From: Candidatus Aminicenantota bacterium
GTDB taxonomy: Bacteria; Acidobacteriota; Aminicenantia; Aminicenantales; UBA8522
NCBI GenBank assembly: GCA_003524335.1
Contig: DQHV01000283.1
Location: forward strand, 1 to 5,914
Direction of reading: 5' to 3'
Length of the DNA: 5,914 nucleotides
Below the pieces are notes generated by a model. It made no database searches. It had not been told where the DNA came from and was given only the letters and a program-made list of their open reading frames with translations. This document shows, piece after piece, positions 1-5,042 of the stretch (positions are counted from its first letter, which is position 1; each line of letters opens with the position of its first letter). Both the position numbers and the translations under genes were made by a program.

Positions 1-610
1 GACAGTAGCTGATATCGGAAGGCCGGCTCGTGCCCGGCTCCCAGGGATGAAAGTTCTTTTCCCGATTGTAGTGCCTGCCTCCCGGCGTAAAGTAGGCCCT
101 GTGCCACTCCTCCAGCTTCTCCTGAGGATCCCCGCAGGCATAAGCCTGGCCGTAGGCAGGGCCGTCGTCGAGAGAGGAGGTATGGGTTAGCAAATGCTCG
201 AAGGTGATTTTTAAGTCCGGATATCCGGGATTTCTGACCTCGAAGGGAAGGTAATCATTGATGTCATCGTGGAGGTTGAACTTGCCTCTTTCCCAGAGCT
301 GCATGAGGGCCGTGGCGACGAATGTTTTGGAGATGGACCCGATGTTTTCCACGTGATCGGCAGTCATTTTGATTTTTTTTTCGAGATTGGCAAAGCCGTA
401 ACTTTTGGACCAAGCGATTCGGTCGTTTTTTACCAACCCGACGGCTAATCCGGGAATTCGAACCCTCTGCATTCCTGCTTCGATAAATCTATCGAGGTTA
501 GATTGGCTTTCTTGAGACGGCGCTGCTTGACATCCAACGGCAAGAGCGGAGGCTGCCAAGCCTGTGATTTCAAGGAAATGCCGCCGAGTGATTGGCCTGT
601 TTTTATTCAT
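1..610 (-). CDS. Tat-exported lipoprotein-like serine hydrolase, beta-lactamase / DD-peptidase family (S12), 3' end outside window
   Basis: Reads leftwards from ATG 610-608; 203 codons are visible and the gene runs off the left edge. The start is set by AAGGAG six bases upstream (616-621). Seen: a twin-arginine signal TRRHFLE (R9, R10), a short hydrophobic stretch GLAASALAV, then a possible lipobox AVGC with C27, so the protein is probably exported folded by Tat and lipid-anchored. The mature part has the family opening RIPGLAVGLVKND (about 48-60), then GSISK with the S-x-x-K catalytic pair S92/K95, LWERGKFNLHDDINDYLP, and ITFEHLLTHTSSL. This order is that of Pfam Beta-lactamase (PF00144), usually 350-450 residues, so roughly half is missing. 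Known members include D-aminopeptidases, esterases and penicillin-binding-like proteins; the substrate cannot be told. The Y-x-N motif should fall near residues 202-204 (see findings). It contains an A9 tract (373-381). Transcribed divergently from the AOR gene. Confidence 0.9.
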   Translation of the reverse strand, partial: MNKNRPITRRHFLEITGLAASALAVGCQAAPSQESQSNLDRFIEAGMQRVRIPGLAVGLVKNDRIAWSKSYGFANLEKKIKMTADHVENIGSISKTFVATALMQLWERGKFNLHDDINDYLPFEVRNPGYPDLKITFEHLLTHTSSLDDGPAYGQAYACGDPQEKLEEWHRAYFTPGGRHYNREKNFHPWEPGTSRPSDISYC

Positions 611-615
611 GTTAT

Positions 616-629
616 CTCCTTTTGAGGAG
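616..629 (-). promoter_or_regulatory. Shine-Dalgarno inverted repeat before the serine hydrolase gene
   Basis: On the minus strand CTCCT (629-625), a four-base loop and AGGAG (620-616) can form a five-pair hairpin that would hide the ribosome-binding site of the hydrolase gene. It would only form in transcripts that start upstream of about 629. The proposed promoter would start at about 624 and miss the left arm, so a role in control is speculative. Confidence 0.25.
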
Positions 630-630
630 G

Positions 631-659
631 TCATTACCATTGGCGAGCGCTGTTGTCAA
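631..659 (-). promoter_or_regulatory. Possible promoter of the serine hydrolase gene
   Basis: On the minus strand a perfect TTGACA (659-654) is followed after 17 bases by TAATGA (636-631), which matches the -10 consensus only at its first two bases but carries an upstream TGG that could act as an extended -10. Transcription would start near 624, leaving a leader of about 14 bases that just includes the Shine-Dalgarno sequence. The -35 is strong and the -10 weak, so this is a candidate only. Confidence 0.35.
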
Positions 660-701
660 CCGGCCCGATGGCCTCGACTCCAGCTTTCGTTAATTTCTTC
701 C

Positions 702-730
702 TGGAGACGGGAAAGAATATTTGCTAGAAT
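702..730 (+). promoter_or_regulatory. Likely sigma70-type promoter of the AOR gene
   Basis: TGGAGA (702-707, four of six to the -35 consensus), a 17-base spacer, then TAGAAT (725-730, five of six to the -10 consensus) preceded by TGC, an extended -10. The start would lie near 737, giving a leader of about 39 bases. That is too short for a molybdenum-cofactor riboswitch. A tandem TCCTGAT repeat (730-736, 737-743) sits at the predicted start point. Confidence 0.45.
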
Positions 731-780
731 CCTGATTCCTGATACCGGGCTTCCATAACGGACGAGGAGACGGGAATGAA
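703..780 (+). repeat. Pair of 15-base direct repeats flanking the AOR promoter and start codon
   Basis: GGAGACGGGAA followed by one variable base and GAA occurs at 703-717 and again at 766-780, matching at 14 of 15 positions and offset by 63 bases. The first copy overlaps the proposed -35; the second covers part of the Shine-Dalgarno sequence (GAGGAGA, 764-770) and the start codon. It could be a regulator or RNA-binding site, a small duplication, or chance. Confidence 0.5.
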
Positions 781-2524
781 GGGCGTTTTCGGAAAGATCA
801 AGACCATTAACTGCCGGGATAGAAAATGCCATGAAGAGACAGTTCCGGCATTAATCTATGAGAAATTCCTAGGCGGCAAGGGTCTGGCATCCTATCTCCT
901 GTTAAAGAAGAATCCCGCCGGCGTGGATCCGCTGTCCCCCGACAACAAGCTGATCTTGGCCACCGGACCGGCTAACGGATTCTCCGTTTGGGGAGCAAAC
1001 AGATACGCCGCTTTCACCAAATCTCCTCTAACCGGGATCTACTCGGAAGCCTATTCCGGCGGAAAAGCCTTCCTTCACATCGCCAAAACAGGGTATGACG
1101 CTTTTGTCCTTGATGGCGCCTTCGATACCTGGACCTATATCGAGGTGAAAAACGGGTCCGTTGCCTTCAAGAGTGCTGATTTCTTGCTGGGCAAGGACAG
1201 CTTGGAGACGGAGCAGGTCCTTAAAGAGACATACAAGGAGCAGAAAGCCGGAATCCTGACCATTGGCCCGGCCGGCGAGAATCTAGTCAAATTTGCTTAT
1301 GTCAACAACGACTTCGGACGCTGTTTGGGCAGAACCGGTATCGGCGCCGTCATGGGGAGCAAGAAGATCAAGGCCATGGTGTTCATCGGCAGTCAGGAGA
1401 AACAGCCCGCCTCGAGCGACGGGCTCAAGGACTTCTGGAAAAAACAGTTTGAAGTCGGCGTCCAGCACCCGGGGTCCAAGGCTTACAAAAGACTGGGGAC
1501 ACCGATGATGGTGGATATCGTCAGCACGGTGGGGGCCTTCCCATCCCGGTACTGGCAGGAAGGAACTGTTCCTCACATCGACAAAATCAATGCCGCTGCT
1601 CTGAACGAGGAATGCGAAGTCAAGGCCGGCGCCTGCACCTATTGTTTCATCGCCTGCAACCGGTGGACGACGGTCAAAAAGGGCCGGCATAAGGGCTTAA
1701 AGCTGGATGGGCCGGAATACGAAACCATCGGGGCCTTCGGCGGCCTGAACATGGTCGAGGACATCAAGGAGATCGCTTACCTGAACGATCTCTGTGATAG
1801 GCTCGGGATGGACACGATCACAGCCGGAAACGTCACCGCCTTTGCCATCGCTGCCCGCAAAAAAGGAAAAATCGACTTTGCCATCGACTATGGTGAGGTG
1901 GACCGGATTGCCGAGCTGCTCCGGATGATCGCGTACCGACAGGGGATCGGCGACCTTCTGGCCGAGGGCGTCCGTTTTGCCGCCAAAGAGCTCGGGTTCG
2001 AGGAGATGTCCATCCAGGTCAAGGGACTGGAGCTTCCCGCTTTCGACCCGCGTTATCTTAAAGGCATGGGTCTCGGATTTGCCATTTCCGACAGGGGCGC
2101 ATGCCACCTCCGGACCACTTTTTACAAGCCCGAGCTCGCCGGACTCATCCCCCCGAATCAGATTGAGGGGAAAGCCGCCATGCTTCTGGAATACGAGGAC
2201 CGGCTCACGATCTATGACACGTTGATCCTCTGCCGTTTTTTCCGGGACCTATTCTTCTGGGATGAATTGGGGCAGATCATCAAAGGCACTCTGGGCTATG
2301 ATTTTAAAGAAAATGAGCTCAGGGAGATCTCCAAGAACATCGCGCTGACCATCAGGGAATTCAACCTGAGGGAAGGGATGGAACCAGAGGAAGATTATCT
2401 ACCCGAGCACTTTTTCAAACATCCTCTGGGAAAAAACAGATTGGTCCTCAAGGACGAAGAATTTGCCAGGCTGGTCCGCGATTATTACGAGCTCCGGGGA
2501 TATCATCCAGCCGAAGAAAAGTAG
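776..2524 (+). CDS. Aldehyde:ferredoxin oxidoreductase family protein (tungsten/molybdenum bis-pterin enzyme)
   Basis: Complete, 582 residues, near the family's usual 600. Start ATG 776 follows GAGGAGA with a five-base gap. Family members oxidise aldehydes to carboxylic acids (or the reverse) in the cytoplasm, passing electrons to ferredoxin. The N-terminal domain has FLGGKGLASYLL, a GANRYAAFTKSPLTG pterin-binding stretch, and GPAGENLVKFAYVNND leading into GRTGIGAVMGSKKIKAMVF. The C-terminal part has the [4Fe-4S] ligands C287-x2-C290-x3-C294 and C486, which fit the 288/291/295/494 pattern of Pyrococcus furiosus AOR. It also has GPEYET (E314, E316), the pterin motif D341-R-L-G-M-D346, and RGACHLR with H444, likely the active-site histidine. 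The second pterin motif reads D481-T-L-I-L-C486 instead of D-x-x-G-L-C. No ferredoxin, cofactor or metal-transport gene is next to it, so the substrate is unknown; it could be an AOR, FOR, GOR-like or uncharacterised subgroup. Stop TAG; convergent with the dehydrogenase gene 34 bases on. Confidence 0.95.
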   Translation: MKGVFGKIKTINCRDRKCHEETVPALIYEKFLGGKGLASYLLLKKNPAGVDPLSPDNKLILATGPANGFSVWGANRYAAFTKSPLTGIYSEAYSGGKAFLHIAKTGYDAFVLDGAFDTWTYIEVKNGSVAFKSADFLLGKDSLETEQVLKETYKEQKAGILTIGPAGENLVKFAYVNNDFGRCLGRTGIGAVMGSKKIKAMVFIGSQEKQPASSDGLKDFWKKQFEVGVQHPGSKAYKRLGTPMMVDIVSTVGAFPSRYWQEGTVPHIDKINAAALNEECEVKAGACTYCFIACNRWTTVKKGRHKGLKLDGPEYETIGAFGGLNMVEDIKEIAYLNDLCDRLGMDTITAGNVTAFAIAARKKGKIDFAIDYGEVDRIAELLRMIAYRQGIGDLLAEGVRFAAKELGFEEMSIQVKGLELPAFDPRYLKGMGLGFAISDRGACHLRTTFYKPELAGLIPPNQIEGKAAMLLEYEDRLTIYDTLILCRFFRDLFFWDELGQIIKGTLGYDFKENELREISKNIALTIREFNLREGMEPEEDYLPEHFFKHPLGKNRLVLKDEEFARLVRDYYELRGYHPAEEK

Positions 2525-2558
2525 GCTGGGCCGCTGGAGTGGTCAGCCCAAAGGGATA

Positions 2559-3647
2559 CTAGGTCGGCTTAACCCTGACCACGGATTGTGTCTCATAGCT
2601 TTGGTAGGCGGCTAGGGCAGCTTCGAGAGCACGAAGCCCATCATAGCCCGTCACCTCCGGGCTTTTTTTCTCCAGAATCGCCCGGGCAAAAGACTCTATC
2701 TGCAGGGCGAAATTCCCCGGCATGGGCCGGTCGGGAACCCGAATTTGCTCCTGTTTTTCCTTCTCGAAGAGAAACAATTTGTTGGCGTAGTGGAAAACCC
2801 TCAGGGCGCCTTTCGTCCCGTAAATCCTGAAGTTCTGCGGCTGGGCGTCCCAACCGCCTCCCAGGGTGAGGTTGTAGTTGATGTCCCAACTTCCTCCCCA
2901 GCTGAAGATGCCTTCGTACGGCATTTCGCAGGGAATGGTGGCTTCGTTGTAGACGAGCTGGCCCATGGCGCCGTTTTGAAGATTCATGGTCAAATACTCA
3001 GTGGCGGGGGGCTGGCCCGAATAATTGCCGCGGCCGAACACCGACTCGACCGGACTGCCCGTCAGCCACGTGAACATGTCGATGAGATGGATCCCATGAT
3101 CGACCAGTCCCATGCCGCCCCCCCCGGGGCCGCCGGGAGGATAATGCATCGGACCGGCATCTCGAAAGTTTTCATAACCTTTCCCGCCGACGTAGGTTTC
3201 CAGCAGCAGCATGATGCTGCCCAATCTCCCCGCCTCGATCATTTCCTTGGCTTTCCTGCAGGCCGGAAGAAAACGCCAGGTGGCGCCGTAGCCCAGTTTC
3301 ACACCGGCTTTTTCGCAGGCATCTATCATGGCCCTAGCATCCTCCAGGGTCACGGCCAGGGGCTTTTCACAGAGGACATGGACTCCGCATTCCGCGACCC
3401 TTTCGGTGACTTCCCTGTGGTTGCGAGCCGGAGTCAGCACACACACAAGGTCAAGGTTTTCCTTGGCCAGCATCTCTCCATAGTCGGAGTAGCCTTTGAG
3501 GTGCCATTTTTTTGCCATTTTTTCCAATCTTCCGGAGTGGATTTCGGATCCGGCAACGACTTCGATCGTCTCAACCTGCTTGTATCCTTCCAGATGGGCC
3601 TCGGCAACTCCGCCCAGGCCGATTAGGCCGACTCTGAGTTTATTCAT
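2559..3647 (-). CDS. Gfo/Idh/MocA family NAD(P)-dependent oxidoreductase
   Basis: Complete, 362 residues, typical for the family. ATG 3647-3645 is preceded by AAGGAAG with a seven-base gap. Seen: an N-terminal Rossmann fold opening KLRVGLIGLGGVAEAHL with the G10-x-G12-x-x-A15 nucleotide loop, the CEKPLA motif (E94-K95-P96) in which the lysine is usually catalytic, and GLVDHGIHLID with D183 and H187 matching the family's D-x-G-x-H active-site pattern. The C-terminal part is the usual beta-sheet substrate domain, with NFRIYGTKGALRV near 272-284. Known members oxidise or reduce sugars, inositols, sugar acids or related polyols; the substrate is not readable from sequence. A glycine-rich loop PPGGPGGGGMG (170-180) directly precedes the active-site motif and contains a G8 tract. 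It is probably co-transcribed with the Lrp-type regulator, to which it is joined through the small ORF at 3644-3733. Stop is TAG. Confidence 0.93.
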   Translation of the reverse strand: MNKLRVGLIGLGGVAEAHLEGYKQVETIEVVAGSEIHSGRLEKMAKKWHLKGYSDYGEMLAKENLDLVCVLTPARNHREVTERVAECGVHVLCEKPLAVTLEDARAMIDACEKAGVKLGYGATWRFLPACRKAKEMIEAGRLGSIMLLLETYVGGKGYENFRDAGPMHYPPGGPGGGGMGLVDHGIHLIDMFTWLTGSPVESVFGRGNYSGQPPATEYLTMNLQNGAMGQLVYNEATIPCEMPYEGIFSWGGSWDINYNLTLGGGWDAQPQNFRIYGTKGALRVFHYANKLFLFEKEKQEQIRVPDRPMPGNFALQIESFARAILEKKSPEVTGYDGLRALEAALAAYQSYETQSVVRVKPT

Positions 3648-3733
3648 GGGATCGCTTCCTTATCACTAAAGCCAATTCGATCCATCAGAGACTCTTCCCC
3701 CATGAAATATCGGGCGATGGCGGACGTTATCAT
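3644..3733 (-). CDS. Possible 29-residue small ORF linking regulator and dehydrogenase genes
   Basis: Reads from ATG 3733-3731 to TGA 3646-3644. It starts MITSAIARYF and ends FSDKEAIP. Its start overlaps the regulator's stop as ATGA, and its stop overlaps the dehydrogenase's start as ATGA, so it fills the 82-base gap exactly. This is the arrangement of translationally coupled genes. There is no clear Shine-Dalgarno before its ATG, so expression would depend on ribosomes finishing the regulator. The Shine-Dalgarno of the dehydrogenase lies inside it. I recognise no family. It may be a real peptide, a coupling device, a remnant, or chance; a second in-frame ATG is at 3703. Confidence 0.35.
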   Translation of the reverse strand: MITSAIARYFMGEESLMDRIGFSDKEAIP

Positions 3734-4752
3734 GTGATCAGGTCTCGCGGAAAGAAATTGTACTTGTGCTCATGGAACAAAGGTATCAGTTCGAATTCTT
3801 TGATGATGCCGCCGTATTTGTCGCGAAAGCCTCTGATGAGATCGAGCATGGACTGCTGTGAATCCACTTCGAATTCGATTTCAAAATCCCATTGGCCGAT
3901 CAGCTTGACGATGGCGACAACCCTCACATCGGTTTTGAGATAGTCTATGATTTCTTTCTCTATCTTGTCGGTATAATTATGGAACTTAAAAGGCAATTTG
4001 TAGGCCATAAACCCGGTATTCTCCAAGTGAACTAAAGGTTTAAACGCCCGGATGATTCCCTTGGAGCACAGGTTTCTTATTCGGGAGCTTACGGTGTTCG
4101 AAGAAACCCCGATTTTTTCGGCGATATCAACAGAAGTGATCCTGGCGTTTTCAGATATCAGATTCAGGATCTGCAAATCGGTGTGGTCGACTTTGACTTG
4201 TTCATAGTCGCGTCCAAAGTAGGAAAGCTTTTTGACTTCTCTCCTGGATTGGGTGAAATAAGCTCTTCCAAGTTCGATCCATTCAATGACGATAAAAACT
4301 TCGAAATTTTGAATGTGCCGGGGGAAGGTAGTCTTGATATCCCTTAAAAAATTATCGTACTGAACGACGTTTTTAGCAATGAAGTTGATCAAGAAATCCC
4401 ATTTTCCGCCACATTCAATGATCCATTGAACATTCTTATGCGTCTTTAAATAGTTAATGATCTCTTTCTCTTTTTGTTGAGTGTAGTTGCTAATCCGAAC
4501 CAGGGTCCTATATTTTGTATAACCCAGCATCGGGAAATTGATTTGGGTATAGTATCCTCCTAAGATCTTTCTTTTTTTTAGGGCCTGAAGTCGATAGTTT
4601 AGAAGCTGCTGCGAAATCTTCAGATTATTAGCCAATTTGGACAAAGGCAGTCTAGCATTATCCTCAAGCTCAGCCAGAAGAATGAGCTCCGCTTGGGTGA
4701 GGTTTTTGCTCCTGCTCACCTTAAGGTCGTTTAGCAAGGTTTTTTGGGGCAT
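3730..4752 (-). CDS. Tandem two-module Lrp/AsnC family transcriptional regulator
   Basis: Complete, 340 residues, about twice a normal Lrp/AsnC protein (150-160). ATG 4752-4750 follows GGGAGG with an eight-base gap. Module 1: winged helix about 18-67 (AELILLAELEDNARLPLSKLA then ISQQLLNYRLQALKKRKIL) and an alpha/beta domain about 72-160. Module 2: winged helix about 188-240 (DHTDLQILNLISENARIT, then VSSNTVSSRIRNL) and an alpha/beta domain about 245-328. The two effector-type domains align: NYTQQKEKEIINYLKT matches NYTDKIEKEIIDYLKT, and GGKWDFLINF matches IGQWDFEIEF, showing internal duplication. Such double proteins are, to my knowledge, best known from archaea and small-genome lineages (from memory, not searched). 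Family members bind palindromic DNA as oligomers and sense amino acids; the effector here is unknown. The gene is more AT-rich than its neighbours (20 G/C in 4441-4500), a possible sign of transfer. It ends TGA TAA, two in-frame stops, and overlaps the small ORF by four bases. An inverted repeat upstream could be its own operator. Confidence 0.92.
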   Translation of the reverse strand: MPQKTLLNDLKVSRSKNLTQAELILLAELEDNARLPLSKLANNLKISQQLLNYRLQALKKRKILGGYYTQINFPMLGYTKYRTLVRISNYTQQKEKEIINYLKTHKNVQWIIECGGKWDFLINFIAKNVVQYDNFLRDIKTTFPRHIQNFEVFIVIEWIELGRAYFTQSRREVKKLSYFGRDYEQVKVDHTDLQILNLISENARITSVDIAEKIGVSSNTVSSRIRNLCSKGIIRAFKPLVHLENTGFMAYKLPFKFHNYTDKIEKEIIDYLKTDVRVVAIVKLIGQWDFEIEFEVDSQQSMLDLIRGFRDKYGGIIKEFELIPLFHEHKYNFFPRDLIT

Positions 4753-4799
4753 GATGCTATCCTCCCATTCCCTTTCATGATCATCTCGCTTAGTCCTGT

Positions 4800-4828
4800 T
4801 TATGGCGTGGCATATAGCCGAGCCATAA
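4800..4828 (-). promoter_or_regulatory. Leader hairpin with an eight-codon upstream ORF before the Lrp-type gene
   Basis: TTATGGC (minus-strand 4828-4822) pairs with GCCATAA (4806-4800), seven base pairs. Inside, after a 2x2 mismatch, GGC and GCC form three more pairs around a five-base loop. The hairpin spans a tiny ORF, ATG 4826 to TAA 4800, encoding MARLYATP, whose start and stop codons lie in the two arms. GAGGAGG precedes that ATG but only two bases away, closer than usual. It may be a leader peptide or attenuator-like element; the seven-base arms could arise by chance. Confidence 0.3.
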
Positions 4829-4865
4829 CCTCCTCTTCAAGTCGACGGCTCAGGCGCGAGGTTAT
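4825..4865 (-). promoter_or_regulatory. Inverted repeat, candidate autoregulatory operator of the Lrp-type gene
   Basis: ATAACCTC (4825-4832) and its exact reverse complement GAGGTTAT (4858-4865) are separated by 25 bases, so the repeat centres are 33 bases apart, about three helical turns. The right half-site abuts the proposed -10 box and covers the predicted transcription start. That is where a repressor of its own gene would bind, and Lrp-family proteins often control themselves. The binding protein is inferred, not shown. Confidence 0.4.
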
Positions 4866-4894
4866 ATTTTACCGAAAACCTCCCCGGATGGGAA
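4866..4894 (-). promoter_or_regulatory. Possible promoter of the Lrp-type regulator transcription unit
   Basis: On the minus strand TTCCCA (4894-4889, four of six to the -35 consensus), a 17-base spacer and TAAAAT (4871-4866, five of six to the -10 consensus). The start would be near 4859, giving a leader of about 107 bases that holds the upstream ORF and hairpin. A TATAAAAAAG stretch (about 4909-4900) could instead be an archaeal-type TATA box, but no other feature supports an archaeal host strongly. Confidence 0.35.
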
Positions 4895-5042
4895 ACGCCT
4901 TTTTTATATCGCCCCCATTTCCTGGGTCGGCGTAATCTATGGCCAGGGCCAGAGAGCCGACCTGCGCCTCTGACGGTTCCGCCTCCAGGGCCGAATCGAT
5001 GATCTCGTCTTGGTCAAGCCGTTTGTACGAGGGCGTGTTCAA
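4869..5042 (-). other. Coding-like out-of-frame tail downstream of the aminotransferase gene
   Basis: After the aminotransferase stop (5016-5014) a different frame stays open to TAA at 4871-4869. Its codons are rich in G at the first position and G/C at the third, reading LDQDEIIDSALEAEPSEAQV then SLALAIDYADPGNGGDIKKA. In-frame starts are weak: TTG 5042 with a distant GAGGG, or ATG 5075 without a Shine-Dalgarno. It may be a gene remnant, a small gene overlapping the aminotransferase end, or chance. I recognise no family. Confidence 0.2.

Noticed and set aside
564..758. Plus-strand 64-codon frame over the hydrolase start and divergent promoter
   Set aside because: Overlaps the Tat signal sequence antisense and lacks a Shine-Dalgarno; no recognisable protein features.
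737..775. Molybdenum/tungsten cofactor riboswitch in the AOR leader
   Set aside because: The predicted leader is about 39 bases, far too short for that riboswitch, and no matching helices were seen.
1283..2107. Two minus-strand open frames (1283-1690, 1697-2107) inside the AOR gene
   Set aside because: Both are shadows of the AOR reading frame, without domains or ribosome-binding sites.
2525..2558. Possible bidirectional terminator between the convergent AOR and dehydrogenase genes (TGGGC 2527-2531 with GCCCA 2546-2550)
   Set aside because: Only five pairs with a 14-base loop, and no T-tract follows on the plus strand; not enough to call a terminator.
2745..3626. Open frame of 293 codons on the plus strand opposite the dehydrogenase gene
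   Set aside because: It is antisense to a gene with clear family motifs and shows no recognisable domain; GC-rich codon bias alone creates such frames.
4872..4900. Hairpin TCCC/GGGA followed by TTTT as an aminotransferase terminator on the minus strand
   Set aside because: A four-pair stem and a four-base T run separated by GG are too weak, and the region better fits a promoter.
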